Shown piece after piece: positions 35,890 through 48,422 of a stretch of DNA of 64,000 nt. The notes under the pieces were generated by a model. The model was not told where the DNA came from and did not search any database. It saw only the letters and a program-made list of their open reading frames with translations. The translations under genes were made by a program, and so were the position numbers. Position 1 is the stretch's first letter. Each line of letters opens with the position of its first letter. Source of the stretch: Protea cynaroides (taxonomy: Eukaryota > Streptophyta > Magnoliopsida > Proteales > Proteaceae); assembly GCA_028583415.1 (NCBI GenBank), contig CM053274.1, positions 88,489,902 to 88,553,901 on the forward strand. Reading direction: 5' to 3'.

Positions 35890-38800
35890 TTAATGTGTTG
35901 CCAATTTCTTGAGGTGATGAAAGGTACGCTGCTTAATCCACTGTCGATCATATGGAAGATAAGCCTGAATGGAATGATCATAGCTGCAACCCAGAATGAA
36001 ACAACACATATATCAGGTCTATCTTATTTCGTCGGACAAAGAGAATCCTATTCAGTCCTCACCTACAGCCTACAACCAGCAACATTGTGTGACATTGTGC
36101 GCATGGTGACCATATCCAACCCCAAAAGAAAAATGATGAAAAAAATTAGCCTTAAGGATCAGTCAAAACTCTAATTGGACAACATCCCTTTCAAAACCCA
36201 ATTCCATGCAATTGTAATCATCCACAACCAACTAGTTGACACAGGGTATGTCAAAAGTGCCATCTTACATAGTTCCATTGCATGTTGTTACCAACCTAAC
36301 ATCTAGTACTACCTGTGGCTATACAATTAATAAACCATAGCTTATCTCCTATACACAAACCTTATGATTATCCATGGAAGAGAGATGGTAGAAGTCAAGT
36401 AACAGATACAACGCATGAGAAATAAATTCAATGGGTTAGTAAGACATACACTAGTGCACTCAAATCTGCAAGGCCGTCAATGAAATTGTAGAGATCTGCA
36501 ATGTCGTATGTGATGTTTCTGATGGCTGGATTGAGCTCCTTAAGCTTCCTTTCATATAGTCCACAAATACCTGTCCAAGATGAAAGATAAATGTAAGAGT
36601 GGCAACCATCAATAAAATAAATGGATGTCTGAAGCTGCCAAGCTAATCACACCACGTAATCAATTCAAGATGAATATATTCTGTAATTTGATAGAGAACA
36701 AAGTGATTCAAAGACTATTTCAAAGGTTACACTTCTTACGGAGCATATATATACATTCTTGAAAAGTTTTTTTTGGGTAGATAAACTTTCTTGAAAAGTT
36801 ACTAATTGAATCCCCAACTGTACATCTTTCGCTGTAATGGTCAAGAGAGCTTTCCTTTTCGAAGCTCTTTGATCTCCCCCCCCCCAAAAAAAAAAAAAAA
36901 AAACCAACCATAACTGTTAATATTGAGAAGTAAATATCCAGCATCAGACAAATCAGTCTCCTCATGTCTTCCTTGATCTAAGTGCTAACAAGAATAAAAC
37001 AGAGTTCTTTTGAGAAGCAAAAAGATCAGAGCATTGGAAGAGTTGGTCACCCCATCCGGAATAAAGAAAGTAAGGAATGAGGAAACATGCCTTTTTAGAC
37101 TTACTAGCAACTAACTATTACACATGGTCCCAGGTTGTGTTGTTAAAATCAAATTATCTAAGTGGAAGTTTCAGATTCTCTGTAGTTCCCTCACATTCAT
37201 TCAAGTAAATGTCATTTAATGAAGAAAAATGTCAGTAATTCATTTACTTCAATATTTCCCTTGGATGCCGTCTGGAAGGTCCACATATATTAAAATCTAC
37301 TTCCAGTGATGGGCCGCATATATAGTACTGGAAATTAGAGTATGGAAATACAAATTCATGAATTCGAAAACCGTGTAATAGCCTCCCACTAATCAACCAA
37401 ATGTAGTCTGCGCTTACCATAGGTTAGATTTGGTCAAAATGTCATCTACACAATCTTTTTTTTGCGTTTTTTTCGGGGGTGAGGGGGATTGGGTGGGAAA
37501 GCATAGACCCGAGTGCAGGCTTCTTGCAGGAAACAGTTAACCTCTCTCTGACTGCAAAATGAAGACCATCAACATCCTGCCAGTTCATCTAATTTGGGAC
37601 ATTTAAAAATCTAGAGGGAGCCGAGTCCCACAATTATGAACAACTGGCGGTCTCCAGCGTTACAATTGAAATTATGAAATAGATGGAACTATCAGAAGTT
37701 GGCACTTAAGCATAAGGTTAGGAATAGTTATGCTACTTCACACCAAACTCTTGTACATTCAGTTGCAATGGAACAAAGTAGCAACAATTTAATAATTGAA
37801 AGCATTAATTAATTCACAAAAAAATAGAAAAACATGTGATATTTAGATGGGTACCCACAACATGTATGCCACACACCAATGCTGTTATGCAGTATAGCGG
37901 GTCTTAACATAAGCAACAAAACTGCAGCTTATGTCTGCACAGCTTGAATAGTATATTGTGTCATTCGTAATGTTGGTACCTCCAAGAATATCACATACAG
38001 TGACTCAAGAGTAACAACATCAGTCCTCAACTAAAAAATAAATAAATACATAAATAAATAAATGACAGCAAACAGCAAGATGTTCCATCCATAGAAGATA
38101 AGTTGTTAGAACATGGGTGTAGTTCAAGAAATAGCAGAAAATACCATCCATTGCCTGACTTATTGATTCATAGTCCATAAATGTTCTAGTTGCTCGGTTT
38201 GGAGCAGTCTGCATCAGAATAATTGTATGCTTGTTAGCCTGCACAAGACAAGAAAATCAATTGCTTAACTACATCAGCTAAACACAATCATACACCTAGA
38301 AAGGTTTTCAATCAGGTATTCAACAGTGAAGATATTGTGACACAGATTACAATATATCTCCAACCTTCACTAGTTTATCTTAAAATAGAACTAAGAAAAT
38401 TATTATTGGATTAATTTTAGAGTAGAAATTATGTGCAATGCTCCAACCAGTAATGCTCCCTGCAGTGGGCTAGCACCACCCCCCCTCCAAACCCCCACCC
38501 CCCAAATAAAGTTAACAATAAAGTGGTAGGCAGAAATGCTGCTGCGTAAAGTTCGGCATAGAATTTAAGTCACCTAATCATTGTGGAATTACTTATAATA
38601 TTATTTATTCTGAAATTATAATTGTTTTAACACAGTAACTTCATAAAATCCTTTTTTTTTTTTTTTTTTTTACATTACTAGCTTACAAATTTGAAGGACT
38701 TAATCTTGGCTTAGCAGTTACATGACGGTTGAGTACTTGCGTTTCATTTTAAGCACAACATTTTTTCAACATCTTTTCCCAAAGATTTTGATCAAAGTTA

Positions 38801-39393
38801 AAGGGATTTCCATAATTTGCAATTCTAGGAATGTTGTCTTAGATTTGAAACCTCAAAACTCACATTGCTTTGCAATGAGAGAGGCATTAGATGGCAAAGG
38901 GGGTGTGATTCTTATGCTCTTTTGTCTATAGATGTCTTGGTGAAGACAAAATTTAAATGGTGTCCCTCAAACAACCAAGGGTGTTTCAAACATACAAAAG
39001 TATCCATAATGCAAAGACAAAAATAAAGGGTGTCTCTTGTAGACTGTGGTAGAATAAGTCATTTGGAAAGAAAACTAAATGGCCTTAAATAACTAATAAG
39101 AAAATAGAAGGGGGGTCGCCACGCTGCCATTGTGTAATGGAATCCACATACAATGGGGGTGGGAACACAGTTCGACAACAGGGGGCTGGAGAAGTTGAGG
39201 AGAGAGTGTATGAAAGGGTTCTATGGAGAGAGTGTATGAGAGGGTTCTACATGCAAGCGTCTTGTAGTGCATTTTCCTATATAAATTCCCCCCCCCAACT
39301 TTATTTTTTCCTCTCTCTCTCTCTCAAAAAACAAAGTGTCCAAAAAAAAAACTTTTGCCCTTATGATGGTCTTCTTGGAAACCCACCCCCCCC

Positions 39394-39424
<31 letters not shown>

Positions 39425-40005
39425 TTCTAGAAAACAAAGTTCCCCAAAAGACTTTTGACCTTATCCTGGACCGGTGAGAGCCACTATAAGGCGGAACATT
39501 CACCTGGACAGAGGGAATAGCTCCACGGTGATTTGCAGCGGTGCAGTGTTATGACCACAAACGATCAAGATACTAGTTCGGGTCGTTCCCACTAACAATG
39601 AACCATCCTAATCATAACGGTATTGTTTCAAATTACCAGAACAAACTAACATCCAAATATACTTAGCTCCATAATTCCTTCTCAGACTATTAGTCTACAA
39701 GGACAGCTGCTTCTAGTTTACGAAATAAAACACAAAATCAACCCGAATAAAAAGGCATAATTTCGAAGGAAAAAACTCATCACAGCTCTTGCGAATTTCA
39801 TCGTTTCTGTAAATGCCCATAAAAAAATAAAAACTAAAAAAAACCCTAATTTTACCAGAGAGAATAAATTCTTTTCCTTCTCACGATTTACAATTACTAG
39901 TTGTTCTCTGACCAATGTGATTTCTAGGAGATCACATAAAAGGCTCCGAATCTGTAATAAGAAACTAGAAAACTATCAAACAAATAAAGGAGAAGCGCTT
40001 ACCAT
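35890..40005 (-). CDS. ERH: Enhancer of rudimentary homologue (ERH)
   Basis: Four coding exons (40005-40003, 38238-38145, 36570-36450, 35983-35890) join in phase into 103 aa. The protein opens MANKHTIILMQTAPNRATRT, then DYESISQAMDGI, CGLYERKLKELNP, ITYDIADLYNFID, LADLSALVYDH, YLPYDRQWIKQR, FHHLKKLATH and a TAA stop. This length and text match the highly conserved ERH family (about 100-104 aa), a small dimeric nuclear protein that in animals and fungi is linked to transcription, splicing and RNA elimination complexes. The first coding exon supplies only the ATG (ATG/GTAAGC); the second starts GCTAACAAG after TGTGCAG. Introns are 1764, 1574 and 466 bp. Nothing suggests damage, so it should be functional. 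The RRC1-like gene lies downstream in the same orientation. Confidence 0.96.
39290..39430. repeat. CT-dinucleotide tracts in ERH intron 1
   Basis: Two C/T-rich stretches (about 39311-39325 and 39389-39427) consist largely of CT dinucleotides with C-runs. Simple-sequence repeats within the first ERH intron. Confidence 0.85.
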
Positions 40006-40180
40006 GTAAACTGAGCTAGAGCTTAGAGCTATAGTTCGTCGCGGGGATTGGATCGACGGAGTAGAAAGAGAATGGTTGCAGGATTGCAGGGTTGCAGAGA
40101 GAGAGAGAGAAATTGGTCGCCTATTTTGCGTAAGTTTCGGGGTCTTTTATCATTATAATGTAACCCCCATATTTTAAATT
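40006..40180 (-). promoter_or_regulatory. ERH 5' UTR and core promoter region
   Basis: Read on the minus strand, a GA-rich leader (a GAGAGAGAGAGA run near 40100) precedes the ATG exon, as in many plant housekeeping 5' UTRs. A clear TATA box was not assigned. Confidence 0.45.
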
Positions 40181-40644
40181 ATTCCTATATTTTCCCTTCT
40201 AATTCAAGTATTATGCTAAATCACCCCCTACGATATTTCCTCCATTATTACCCTTCTGCTTTTATTTTATTTATTCTTTTTTCCTTTTAAGACTTGAGGA
40301 TCTAGCCTGTTTCTTCGGTTCATATCACAGAAGATAAAATCAAAATCGAACCAAATGAGATCTTTTATCCTTACTCTTTTAGTTTCAAAACCAGACCGGA
40401 TGAAAATCACTTTGGTTTATTCAAACTGTTTCGCTTTTGATTTCGGGTTTTATTTTAACATCGGTTTGTGTATATGATTGGTAATCGATTTGAATGAACA
40501 CAAAGAATAATCTCAATTGTTTCAAAAAAATCCACAACAATTGATATACGGTTTAAGTATTCAGTCTAATGGTTTTCTAATCGATTCAAAACTGATGGTT
40601 TTCCGGTTCTTAACCGAACCAAAAGCTAATATCTAAATCCACTT

Positions 40645-40875
40645 TTAACTCTTTGCATTTGTTGCAAAAGCAGCCTTTCCAAACTGGGCCTTAGTATCTT
40701 GCATTAGCCACATTTTTATATAAAGCTTAGGGTGCTCTCCTTCAATAAAGCCTTCTAGTGATGTTACTTTCTTGTTAAAGATATGTTGTGCAGGGGGGGC
40801 CACATTATTGCTTTCGGTGCACCATAGTTTTCTTTCTTGAGGGTCCGGGTCATCCAAATAAGGCATTTCTTTCAT
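40645..40875 (-). CDS. Unrecognised 76-codon ORF
   Basis: A minus-strand frame opens MKEMPYLDDPDPQERKLWC, then HIFNKKVTSLEGFIEGEHP, and ends QFGKAAFATNAKS. Its composition looks protein-like rather than low-complexity, but I recognise no family and see no promoter or splice context. It lies between the ERH promoter and the transposon block, so it may be a relic. Low confidence that it is a gene. Confidence 0.2.
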   Translation of the reverse strand: MKEMPYLDDPDPQERKLWCTESNNVAPPAQHIFNKKVTSLEGFIEGEHPKLYIKMWLMQDTKAQFGKAAFATNAKS

Positions 40876-41639
40876 TTAATAATAAAAAATTATTAAAAAA
40901 TTTACAGCTATCTCTCTCTTGTTTGCTTGAATTCCAACTTCTTTATGAAGATTTCAAACAATTACAATTGTTTTTTTTCCTATGGTGTTAAACTTAATTT
41001 GCAATGAACAAACTTACCCCTAAATGATTTGTTAGCAAAAAATCACTTCCATCATGAATTGACAAATTTAACCTTATTGTTTCACTTTAAATTGGAAAGG
41101 GAAATGAACTTCCAACGTCTCTCATTACTCATTTATCATCTCCAGTGAAGAGCGACCAACGACTTCTTTTTGACTTTCAACTATAAATTTGGCACGCATT
41201 ACTACTTTCTCCAATGATCTCTGTTTGCCTCCCTATGTCGACTGGTTTTTCTACATTGTTGTCATCAGCATATATTGACAAGTGAGGCATCTACATTGTT
41301 TCAAGCTTGCCATTTTCAATATCCTTCATTGAGTACGAAGATTGGATTTGCCATGTCGTTTCCCCGAAAGGAAGCCCAATGGTCCTAGCCCATTCGACCC
41401 GTCGGCCTTTCGATGAATAAACTGATAAAAAATAAAGGGAGAAAGGGAGGAGCTTAAAGAGGATCGCCAACCAAATTTAGAGAAAATGGAGCTTTAGTGT
41501 TTGGACATAGATATACAGTAAGAATGCAAAAGTGATGGTGACGGTGGAAGGAAGCCCAAGACCAGTGAGGACGATGGTGAAGTTTGGGTGGAGGAGATCA
41601 TAAAAGATGTCATTGATAAAAATGTAGAGAGGAAAGACT

Positions 41640-42011
41640 AATTGTTAGTTCCAAATCTGCAAATGTGCCAAGACACACTATTAAGTTTTTCTATCTTAAA
41701 AGTTCAAACTAGTAAGTGGAGGGACTGTCATATATATAAGACACCCAAGGTTTCAGTCTCTAACCAATGTGGTACTATTCTCATCACTCCCCTTACGTGT
41801 TGCCCCTCTTTTAGGTGGCAGTACATGTGGTGTGTGGTCTCTCTTTTGGGTGATCATACGGAAAGAACTTGGAGCTCTGATACCATTGTGCTCTCAAGAC
41901 TGCCAAACTGGTAGCATCAAACCTCTATCTAAATTGAATTTGATGGCCACCAAACATGTGAAACCTACATGCAAATTTCAGGGACGAAATTTCTTTTAAG
42001 GGTGGGGGAGT
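41640..42011 (+). mobile_element. 3' edge of a retrotransposon interior with purine tract
   Basis: Just before LTR copy B the text reads GGACGAAATTTCTTTTAAGG, then GTGGGGGAGT, directly abutting TGTAAGACC. A GACGAA-TTT-AAGGG-type stretch before the 3' LTR is common in plant Ty3/gypsy chromovirus-type elements. It supports a gypsy affiliation for the LTR family and marks B as a former 3' LTR. No pol domain remains upstream. Confidence 0.6.
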
Positions 42012-43633
42012 TGTAAGACCCGCACTCCATGAACCCGATCTAAACCTTGTTTCATGTCGTAACAGGTTTTTCAATCATCCTGGACCAGACGGGACGAGCG
42101 GATGACAACCAGGTATGAAATCGGACCAATCAGACCAATTTACGTATGAAATAAGTCATATCGGTCGATGGTCGACCGGTATAGCCTGCGTAGCATGGAT
42201 CCGGAAACGGATCTCTACAGGTCCCATTTTTCAAATTTCAAATCGAAGGACTTTCCTAATGTTAGGAGGCTTCGTAAACCTAACCCTAGTCTATATAGGG
42301 ACGCTTAAGCCTCCTAAAACCTCTTCCATTGATCCTCACAAACCCTAGAAAGGAGAAAGAGGCTAAAGAAGGAGAAGAAGCTAGGAAGGAAAGGGAAGAG
42401 CCGCCGTTGCCGTTCGACGAAGAACACATTACCGCAAGTCAACGGTAAGTGATTAAACCTTCCTCTACAATAAGTATTCTAGGATGGTTAGTTGTAGTTG
42501 GATCAATACCATGCAAAGCGAGGTATTGATCTAAACCTTATTTTGCCGTCAAACCCTAAATTAGTTATAAACCCTAGATTCAGGTTCTAAGTCGAAGATC
42601 ATCGAGGCTAGGACTTGAATGGAGTTGAAAACAACTCTAACTCAGTATTCAGACCTAGAATGTGTAGGAGAAACCCTAGGATCAATAGAGGGTGACCGAC
42701 GGAAGGCGAAAATCAAGCGTATGATCTTCCGGAGACATACCGATCGACCATATCGGTCGCACTCTATGCGAGTCGACCATACCGGTCACACTTTTCCCTA
42801 CAGTGTTGTGACTGGTACCTGTGACCGGTCTACTCTATGAAGAATGTTTTTGACCCAGTTGGTTTTTTGACCAATGTAAACCTAAGGAAAAACTATTCTA
42901 ATTAAACCTAATATTGTGTAGGACCTTGTAATAGCACGTTTGGACCTTGTGACGCGGAGCGAACTATCCATCAAGCGTCAGGTAAGGGAATCGGACCTAA
43001 ACCCTAATAGTTTAATAACAGTAAAACGTTGTTAATAATTATGGTTTTGTGGATTGATGTTTGTGCATTCTCGCATGTCATCCTTTACTTTCAGTTATTA
43101 TTATTGTTCATGCATACTTGCTATGCTAGGTTGTGACTATTAGGCATGTGATTATTTTCGTTGGTGTGTGGAATGGGAATGACTGGAGGTCTGGGATCAT
43201 TCCTCACACTAGCACCTTTCGTATCGTTCTGTCTTAGCATGCTTGGTGCGGGTAGGGTATCAAGGGGAGGAAGTGACACTGTGGTCTCCGGCCTAGCCAC
43301 TAGACTCTAGCTCTATCTCTATGCCGTAGGGACCTGCGCTGGGACAGGGCCTACTGTGATGACATATAGGATTGATTAGTTGCGAATCTAGTTTGTAAGC
43401 CCTCACCAATAGGGGCTTACGTGTTGGTATGGGTAGAGTATCAGGGGAGGTGTTGGCGGTGTTTGATCCGGACGCCTTACCTCTATCTCTATTCCATGGT
43501 GGGTGCATGTGGGACGATAGTGATGTTTGATCCATTGGGCGACTTCACATACTCGTGTATAGAGGTGCGGTGGCCGCCAATCCTTTCTATAGCACATTGC
43601 AAACTTAAAACCAGACCATAATATGAATGTTAC

Positions 43634-46045
43634 TGTCACACCCCAATTCTGGATGAACCAAAAGTGTGAGTGAATCGGCTCTAAGCCACGGTTCACACCA
43701 GGATCTCATTAGACCGTGTCAACCAATCATTCTCAAGCAATCTAACAAAATCAGAGAATAATACATAGCATCGAAAATAAATAAATGAGTCGAGATCTAA
43801 TTGTAACTTAAAATAAATATCCAACTTATTCCATCATCCATCAAATTTAAATATAATTATTACAATGCTTTAACAAAAAATAACCAAGTCACTGGGAGAA
43901 AACACAAAACGAGCACTCGCATGACGCATCATGCTCGCCCTCCACCGCCTCGGGTATCAATGGCGCCTACGAGTGCCGTATCTGGAGCAGCCACGAGTCA
44001 TCAATGGTGTACCCTGCATCCAAATCTGAAAAGAAATATATATATTTTGGGTGAGCTCACAACTTAGCTTAGTAAGTACAAGACCAATGCAACAGTACAA
44101 TATGCATAAGATAATATTACAATTTGGGCCAGGTATAACTTGCAAATATGCTATGGTAAGGTTTGGCGGTCACCGCACCACCATGCACGAGAGTGTGAGC
44201 ACACCCAACAGTCAGGCGCCTACTACACTATTGTTGTTTCCCCACATCACTCACTCCGGTATGGAGATAGGACTCGAGTCTGGCGGGCAGGAAGAACCAC
44301 AATCCCACGTCCTCCCCCTGATACCCCATATCGTATCAATACCTAAACCCCTATTGGCAAGGTCTTGCAAGTGGATTACGTTTCTAACCAGTCCTAGATG
44401 TCAATACAGTATCAATGGTCCTACCCCAGCACGGCTCCCTGCGACATAGAGATAGGGCTTGAGTCTGGCGGGCAGGAAGAACCACAATCCCACGTCCTCC
44501 CCCTGATACCCTATTCGCACAAAGTCTGCTAAGGTAAAGACTATATAACCCTACCCTAGCACAACCCCCCTACGACATAGAGATAGGCTCAGTCCGGTGG
44601 GCAGGAAGAACCACAATCCCACGTCCTCCCCCTGATACCCTATTCGCACTGAGTTTGCTAAGGTAAAAGTCGATACGAGAAAAGTGTTAGCTGTGAATAT
44701 ATCCAGGGCACACCCCCCTTCACATTCCACACACTAACGAAAATATACACATACCTAAACATACAACAATCCTAGCATATGAAATGCATGATTATAATAA
44801 GATAAAAGAAACGACTACATGGCATGTGAGATGCACAGACATCAAGCAATATGTATTTCCAGATACCAAATTATATTACAAAAGTTTACTGTTATTTAGT
44901 TATTTAGGTTTGGGGTCTTGTTCCTTACCTAACGCGTGATAATGATCCCGTTCTGCGTCAGAGAGCTTACTCACCTGGTCTACAGATCCTGCATAATCAT
45001 ATCATTAAGTTAGAATTACTTTATTTAGGTTATAGAGGTCAGAACCAGGTTTGGCCAAACAAACCAGGCTCGGAAACCATACCGGTCGCAGGTACCGGTC
45101 TCAGTATAGTGAGACCGGTATGTGCCACCGGTATGTATACCGGCTGCACTATACCGGTTGCACATAGGTGAGACCGGTATGTGCGACCGGTATATACCGG
45201 TTGCACTTACCGGTCTCACTCGGATCTCACCGAGTGAGACCTCTATGTGCTCGGTATATACCGCAAGGCCATACCGCTGGACCTATAGTCCATCCGGTAT
45301 ACCCTGCGGTTTGGATCCGAGAGCGAGATCTCGGATCTCCCCTCCTTGTCGGCTAACGGTTAGGTATCTAGGGTTTCCCCTATCCTTTACTAAGGTCCAA
45401 ACCATTTAGTGGCCATCGGATTTCGGCTAGAACGCCGTGTCAAACCTAGGTTAGATTCGAATGAGGAAAAACAATGGAAACTCTAGTCTGTTTGGATCGT
45501 TGCGCCGCTTCGCAGCTCCGATCCGACATCCTAAAATTACTAACAGTATAGAGCACTTACCGGCGGTGTTTGTCGATTGGAGGCGTGCTCTTCCTTCCTG
45601 GGCGGCTTCCACCTCCTTGCTCCTTCTCAGCTCTTCTCCAGACGGCTAGAGTTTTTGAGAAGGAACAATGGAGTGTCTCCTTCTCTATTAATAGAGGGAG
45701 GCCATCCATGGAAAGCTTTTCCTCAGAATGGAAACTTTCCAAGTTTCCATTCTGAGAGAAAGGCTCACTGGAGTCTGTCTACAGCCAGAATCAGGCATAC
45801 CGGTCGCACATACCGGTTGGAGAGCCCGCAACCGGTATAGTCCAATCGGTATACCATACCGGTTGCACTATACTGCAACCGGTATAGTGAGACCGGTATG
45901 AGATTCTAGGCATTTTTACAGTTTTTCTTACCTGAAATTTGAGTGGCTCGTCACCCGGTTTCGCCCTCCGGTCCGGTTATAATTGGGACACCTGTCATCA
46001 TATAAAACCATGGTTTAGACCCGATTTTAGAATACGGTTCTTACA
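43634..46045 (-). mobile_element. Solo LTR copy C (2412 bp) nested in copy B
   Basis: On the minus strand it starts TGTAAGAACCG and ends GGGGTGTGACA. The duplication GTTAC lies at 43629-43633 and 46046-46050. It has ACCGGT-type motif clusters at 45070-45310 and 45790-45900 on either side of a TATA-like box near 45690, a donor at 44929/44928, an acceptor at 44014 and a degraded terminal reading frame ending in a HDASCEC-type tail near 43910. It is the same family as B, so a younger insertion landed in an older copy. Confidence 0.88.
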
Positions 46046-46052
46046 GTTACTC

Positions 46053-46265
46053 ATGCATATGTTTGTTGCATTGTCTGATTGTCTTACTGAGCTAAGTTGT
46101 GAGCTCACCCTTGTGTACACATTATTTTTAAATGTTGATGCAGGTTATATTGTGGAGGACTATATGGATGCTCCGGCGTATGGAGGTGTTGCTGCTTTGG
46201 ATGTGCAAGCAAGAGAGGATGAGCATGACGCTTCATGCGAGTGCCCTTTCTGCATGTACCTTTAG
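46053..46265 (+). CDS. LTR-borne small ORF, copy B (70 aa)
   Basis: A frame opening MHMFVALSDCLTELSCELT continues VDAGYIVEDYMDAPAYGGV and ends EHDASCECPFCMYL before a stop. The C-terminal 40 residues align with copies D and F: acidic, an E-D/E-Y-x-N/D-A motif and a C-x-C-x-x-C tail with an aromatic end. The TTGATGCAG acceptor lies within it, so the second half could also be a downstream exon. The function is unknown; the call rests on recurrence in several LTR copies. Confidence 0.4.
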   Translation: MHMFVALSDCLTELSCELTLVYTLFLNVDAGYIVEDYMDAPAYGGVAALDVQAREDEHDASCECPFCMYL

Positions 46266-46552
46266 GATTTGATTTTATTTATTTCAGTTATTTTTTCGAT
46301 TGAAAATACAGTGATGTAAAGATATTTACTTAAGTTTTGGGAATTTGAATAATTGAATATTTTATTTAAATTTATCAATAGATTACTCAGTTCATTTTAT
46401 TTAAGACTTTCGCTGTATTTATTATATTTTGATTGTGGTTATGTGCAATGGTTTGTATGAGTGGACACGGTCTTATTGAGATCCTAGTGTGAATCGTTGG
46501 TTCAGTGACGGTTCACTCACACTTCTGGTTCAGTCGGAATTGGGGTCAGACA

Positions 46553-48103
46553 AAACACCTCATCTCTACAGCCTTGCTATCTAGCCTATCCACAGATGAA
46601 GTAGAGCCTACATCATTCACTATGGCCAACCAATCCCAGAAGTGGCATACTGCAATGGCCGAGTTCAACGCCTTTCTGAAAAATAGTACGTGGACATTGA
46701 TTCCGTACAAGCTAGACATGAACATTGTGGGTAGTAACTGGGTCTATCGAATCAAGAGAAATTTCGATGGGTCTGTTTCTTGCTAAAAGGCACGCCTCGT
46801 TGCTAAAGGCTTTCATCTACGTAAAGGATTGGATTTCTTTGACACATTCAGTATTGTGGCCAAGCATACAACAATCCAGACAGTTTTCTCCCTGGCTGTC
46901 TCCAAAGGATTGCATATCCATCAACACGATGTTTAAAATGCTCCTCAATGGGAAGCTTTATGGATCCCGCCTTTCCGAACCATATCTGCCACCTTAAAAA
47001 GGCATTGTATGGTCTCAAGCAGGCTCTCAGAGCACGATCTCACCGGTTGAGTAATTTTATCCTATCTCAAGGGTTCAAAGCTTCACTCTCTGACACCGCG
47101 CTCTATGTTAAGTCTTGGCAACAACATTTACGTTATGTACTGGTATATGTTGATGATTTGATCATCATGGGCACAAGCCCTTCGTTGGTCAGGAATCTCA
47201 TTTCAAGCCTTGGCCGCAAGTTTGCTATAAAGGACCTAGGCAGTCTCCATTACTTCCTCGGTATCAAGGTCATAGCCAATGCACAAGGCCTTCACTTTTC
47301 CCAATCAAAGTATGCTTTGGATTTCCCCCACAAAGCCAAAATGGAGGCAGCTAAGCCACTGAACACACCACGCTACTACCTCTCCCTCTACTGGTAATCA
47401 ATCAGCATACAATGATGCTAATCATTATTGTAATATAGTTGGCGCACTCCAATACTTGACTCTAACTAGACCTGACATTGCCTTTTCTGTTAACAAGGTT
47501 TGTCAATTTATGCATGCACCAACAGTGGCGCATTGGACTGCTGCTAAACGTATCCTTCGTTACCTAAAGGATACAATCTCTCTCGACCTTCAAGTCTATT
47601 GTTCATCCTCTGTCCAACTATGGGCCTATACGGATGTTGATCGGGCCGGTTGCTCTCAAGACCGTAAATCTATAAGTGGTTAATTACTGTGTATTTTTGG
47701 GTAACAATCTCATCTCCAAGAGCTCCAAAAAGCAACAGACTGTTGCACAGTCATTGACTGAGGCTAAGTACAAAGGTCTAGCCAACACTACAGCTGAATT
47801 AATGTGGGTTCAACAATAACTCTGTGATCTTTGTACCACACCTGCTCCACCAATACTGTAATGCAACAATATCGGAGCAATGTATCTTGCTGCAAACTCA
47901 CTCTTCCATGCTAGGACTAAGCATGTAGAAATTGACTTTCATTTCGTCCAAGAGTAGGTTGCAAATGGTGATCTATTGATTTGGCTTGTACCCACAATAG
48001 ACTAACTCGTCGATCTTTTTACTAAAGGGCTACATTCTGTGCGATTTCGTTGTCTATGTGACAATCTAACCATCTGTTGCAAAACGGTCAGATTGCGGGG
48101 GAG
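46553..48103 (+). pseudogene. copia RT-RNase H half, plus strand, broken
   Basis: Plus-strand frames with stops carry KWHTAMAEFNAF and NNTW-like text, then LKKALYGLKQALRA, the catalytic YVLVYVDDLIIMG, DLGSLHYFLGI, LTRPDIAFSVNKVCQFMHAP and RILRYLKDTISLDL (RT), followed by RNase H text with several stops. A purine tract (GATTGCGGGGGAG, about 48091-48103) leads into the LTR at 48104. Gag, protease and integrase are absent from this half, and its left end abuts LTR copy B. Confidence 0.85.
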
Positions 48104-48422
48104 TGTTAAGGATCTTCGAGATTCCATACGCATCAACTTCAAGCGTCCAACTCGTCTACAACCAAATCCTACATCTAAGGATGAAACCCACACATGTGAT
48201 AATAGAACATTGTTTGATTTTTCTCAAACACTTGTTACGTCTATACATGATCAAGAGTTTGATTCAACTCAAATACCTGTAACATCGGTAAACGAAGGAG
48301 TTGCTATCAGCACTCCTTAAATCTCTCAACCATTACACTCTTATTATTGTACACAATACATTTATAAATATAAGAACTGATCGTCAGTTACGATACGGCT
48401 GAAAAACATTTTCTATCCTACA
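48104..48422 (+). mobile_element. copia 3' LTR (319 bp), plus orientation
   Basis: It starts TGTTAAGGATCTTCGAG after a purine tract and ends CATTTTCTATCCTACA. It is colinear with the inverted LTR at 50120-50434, with scattered differences at roughly one base in eight by eye. Confidence 0.85.

Larger units (their letters stand above)
42012..46552 (+). mobile_element. LTR copy B (about 2.1 kb) interrupted by copy C
   Basis: It starts TGTAAGACCCGCACTCC and ends AATTGGGGTCAGACA. Copy C (43634-46045) with a 5-bp duplication splits it. Unlike the other copies, the left flank holds a purine tract and the flanks do not match (GGAGT versus AAACA), so it is the 3' LTR of a truncated element. Motif clusters lie at 42155-42185 and 42725-42840, a TATA-like TCTATATAGGG near 42291, a donor at 42981/42982 and an acceptor at 46143. 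Copia sequence abuts its right end. Confidence 0.75.

Noticed and set aside
41874..41885. GCTCTGATACCA, reverse complement of a Met-tRNA primer site
   Set aside because: Only about 125 bp follow before the purine tract of LTR copy B, with no recognisable LTR, so it cannot be tied to a specific element.
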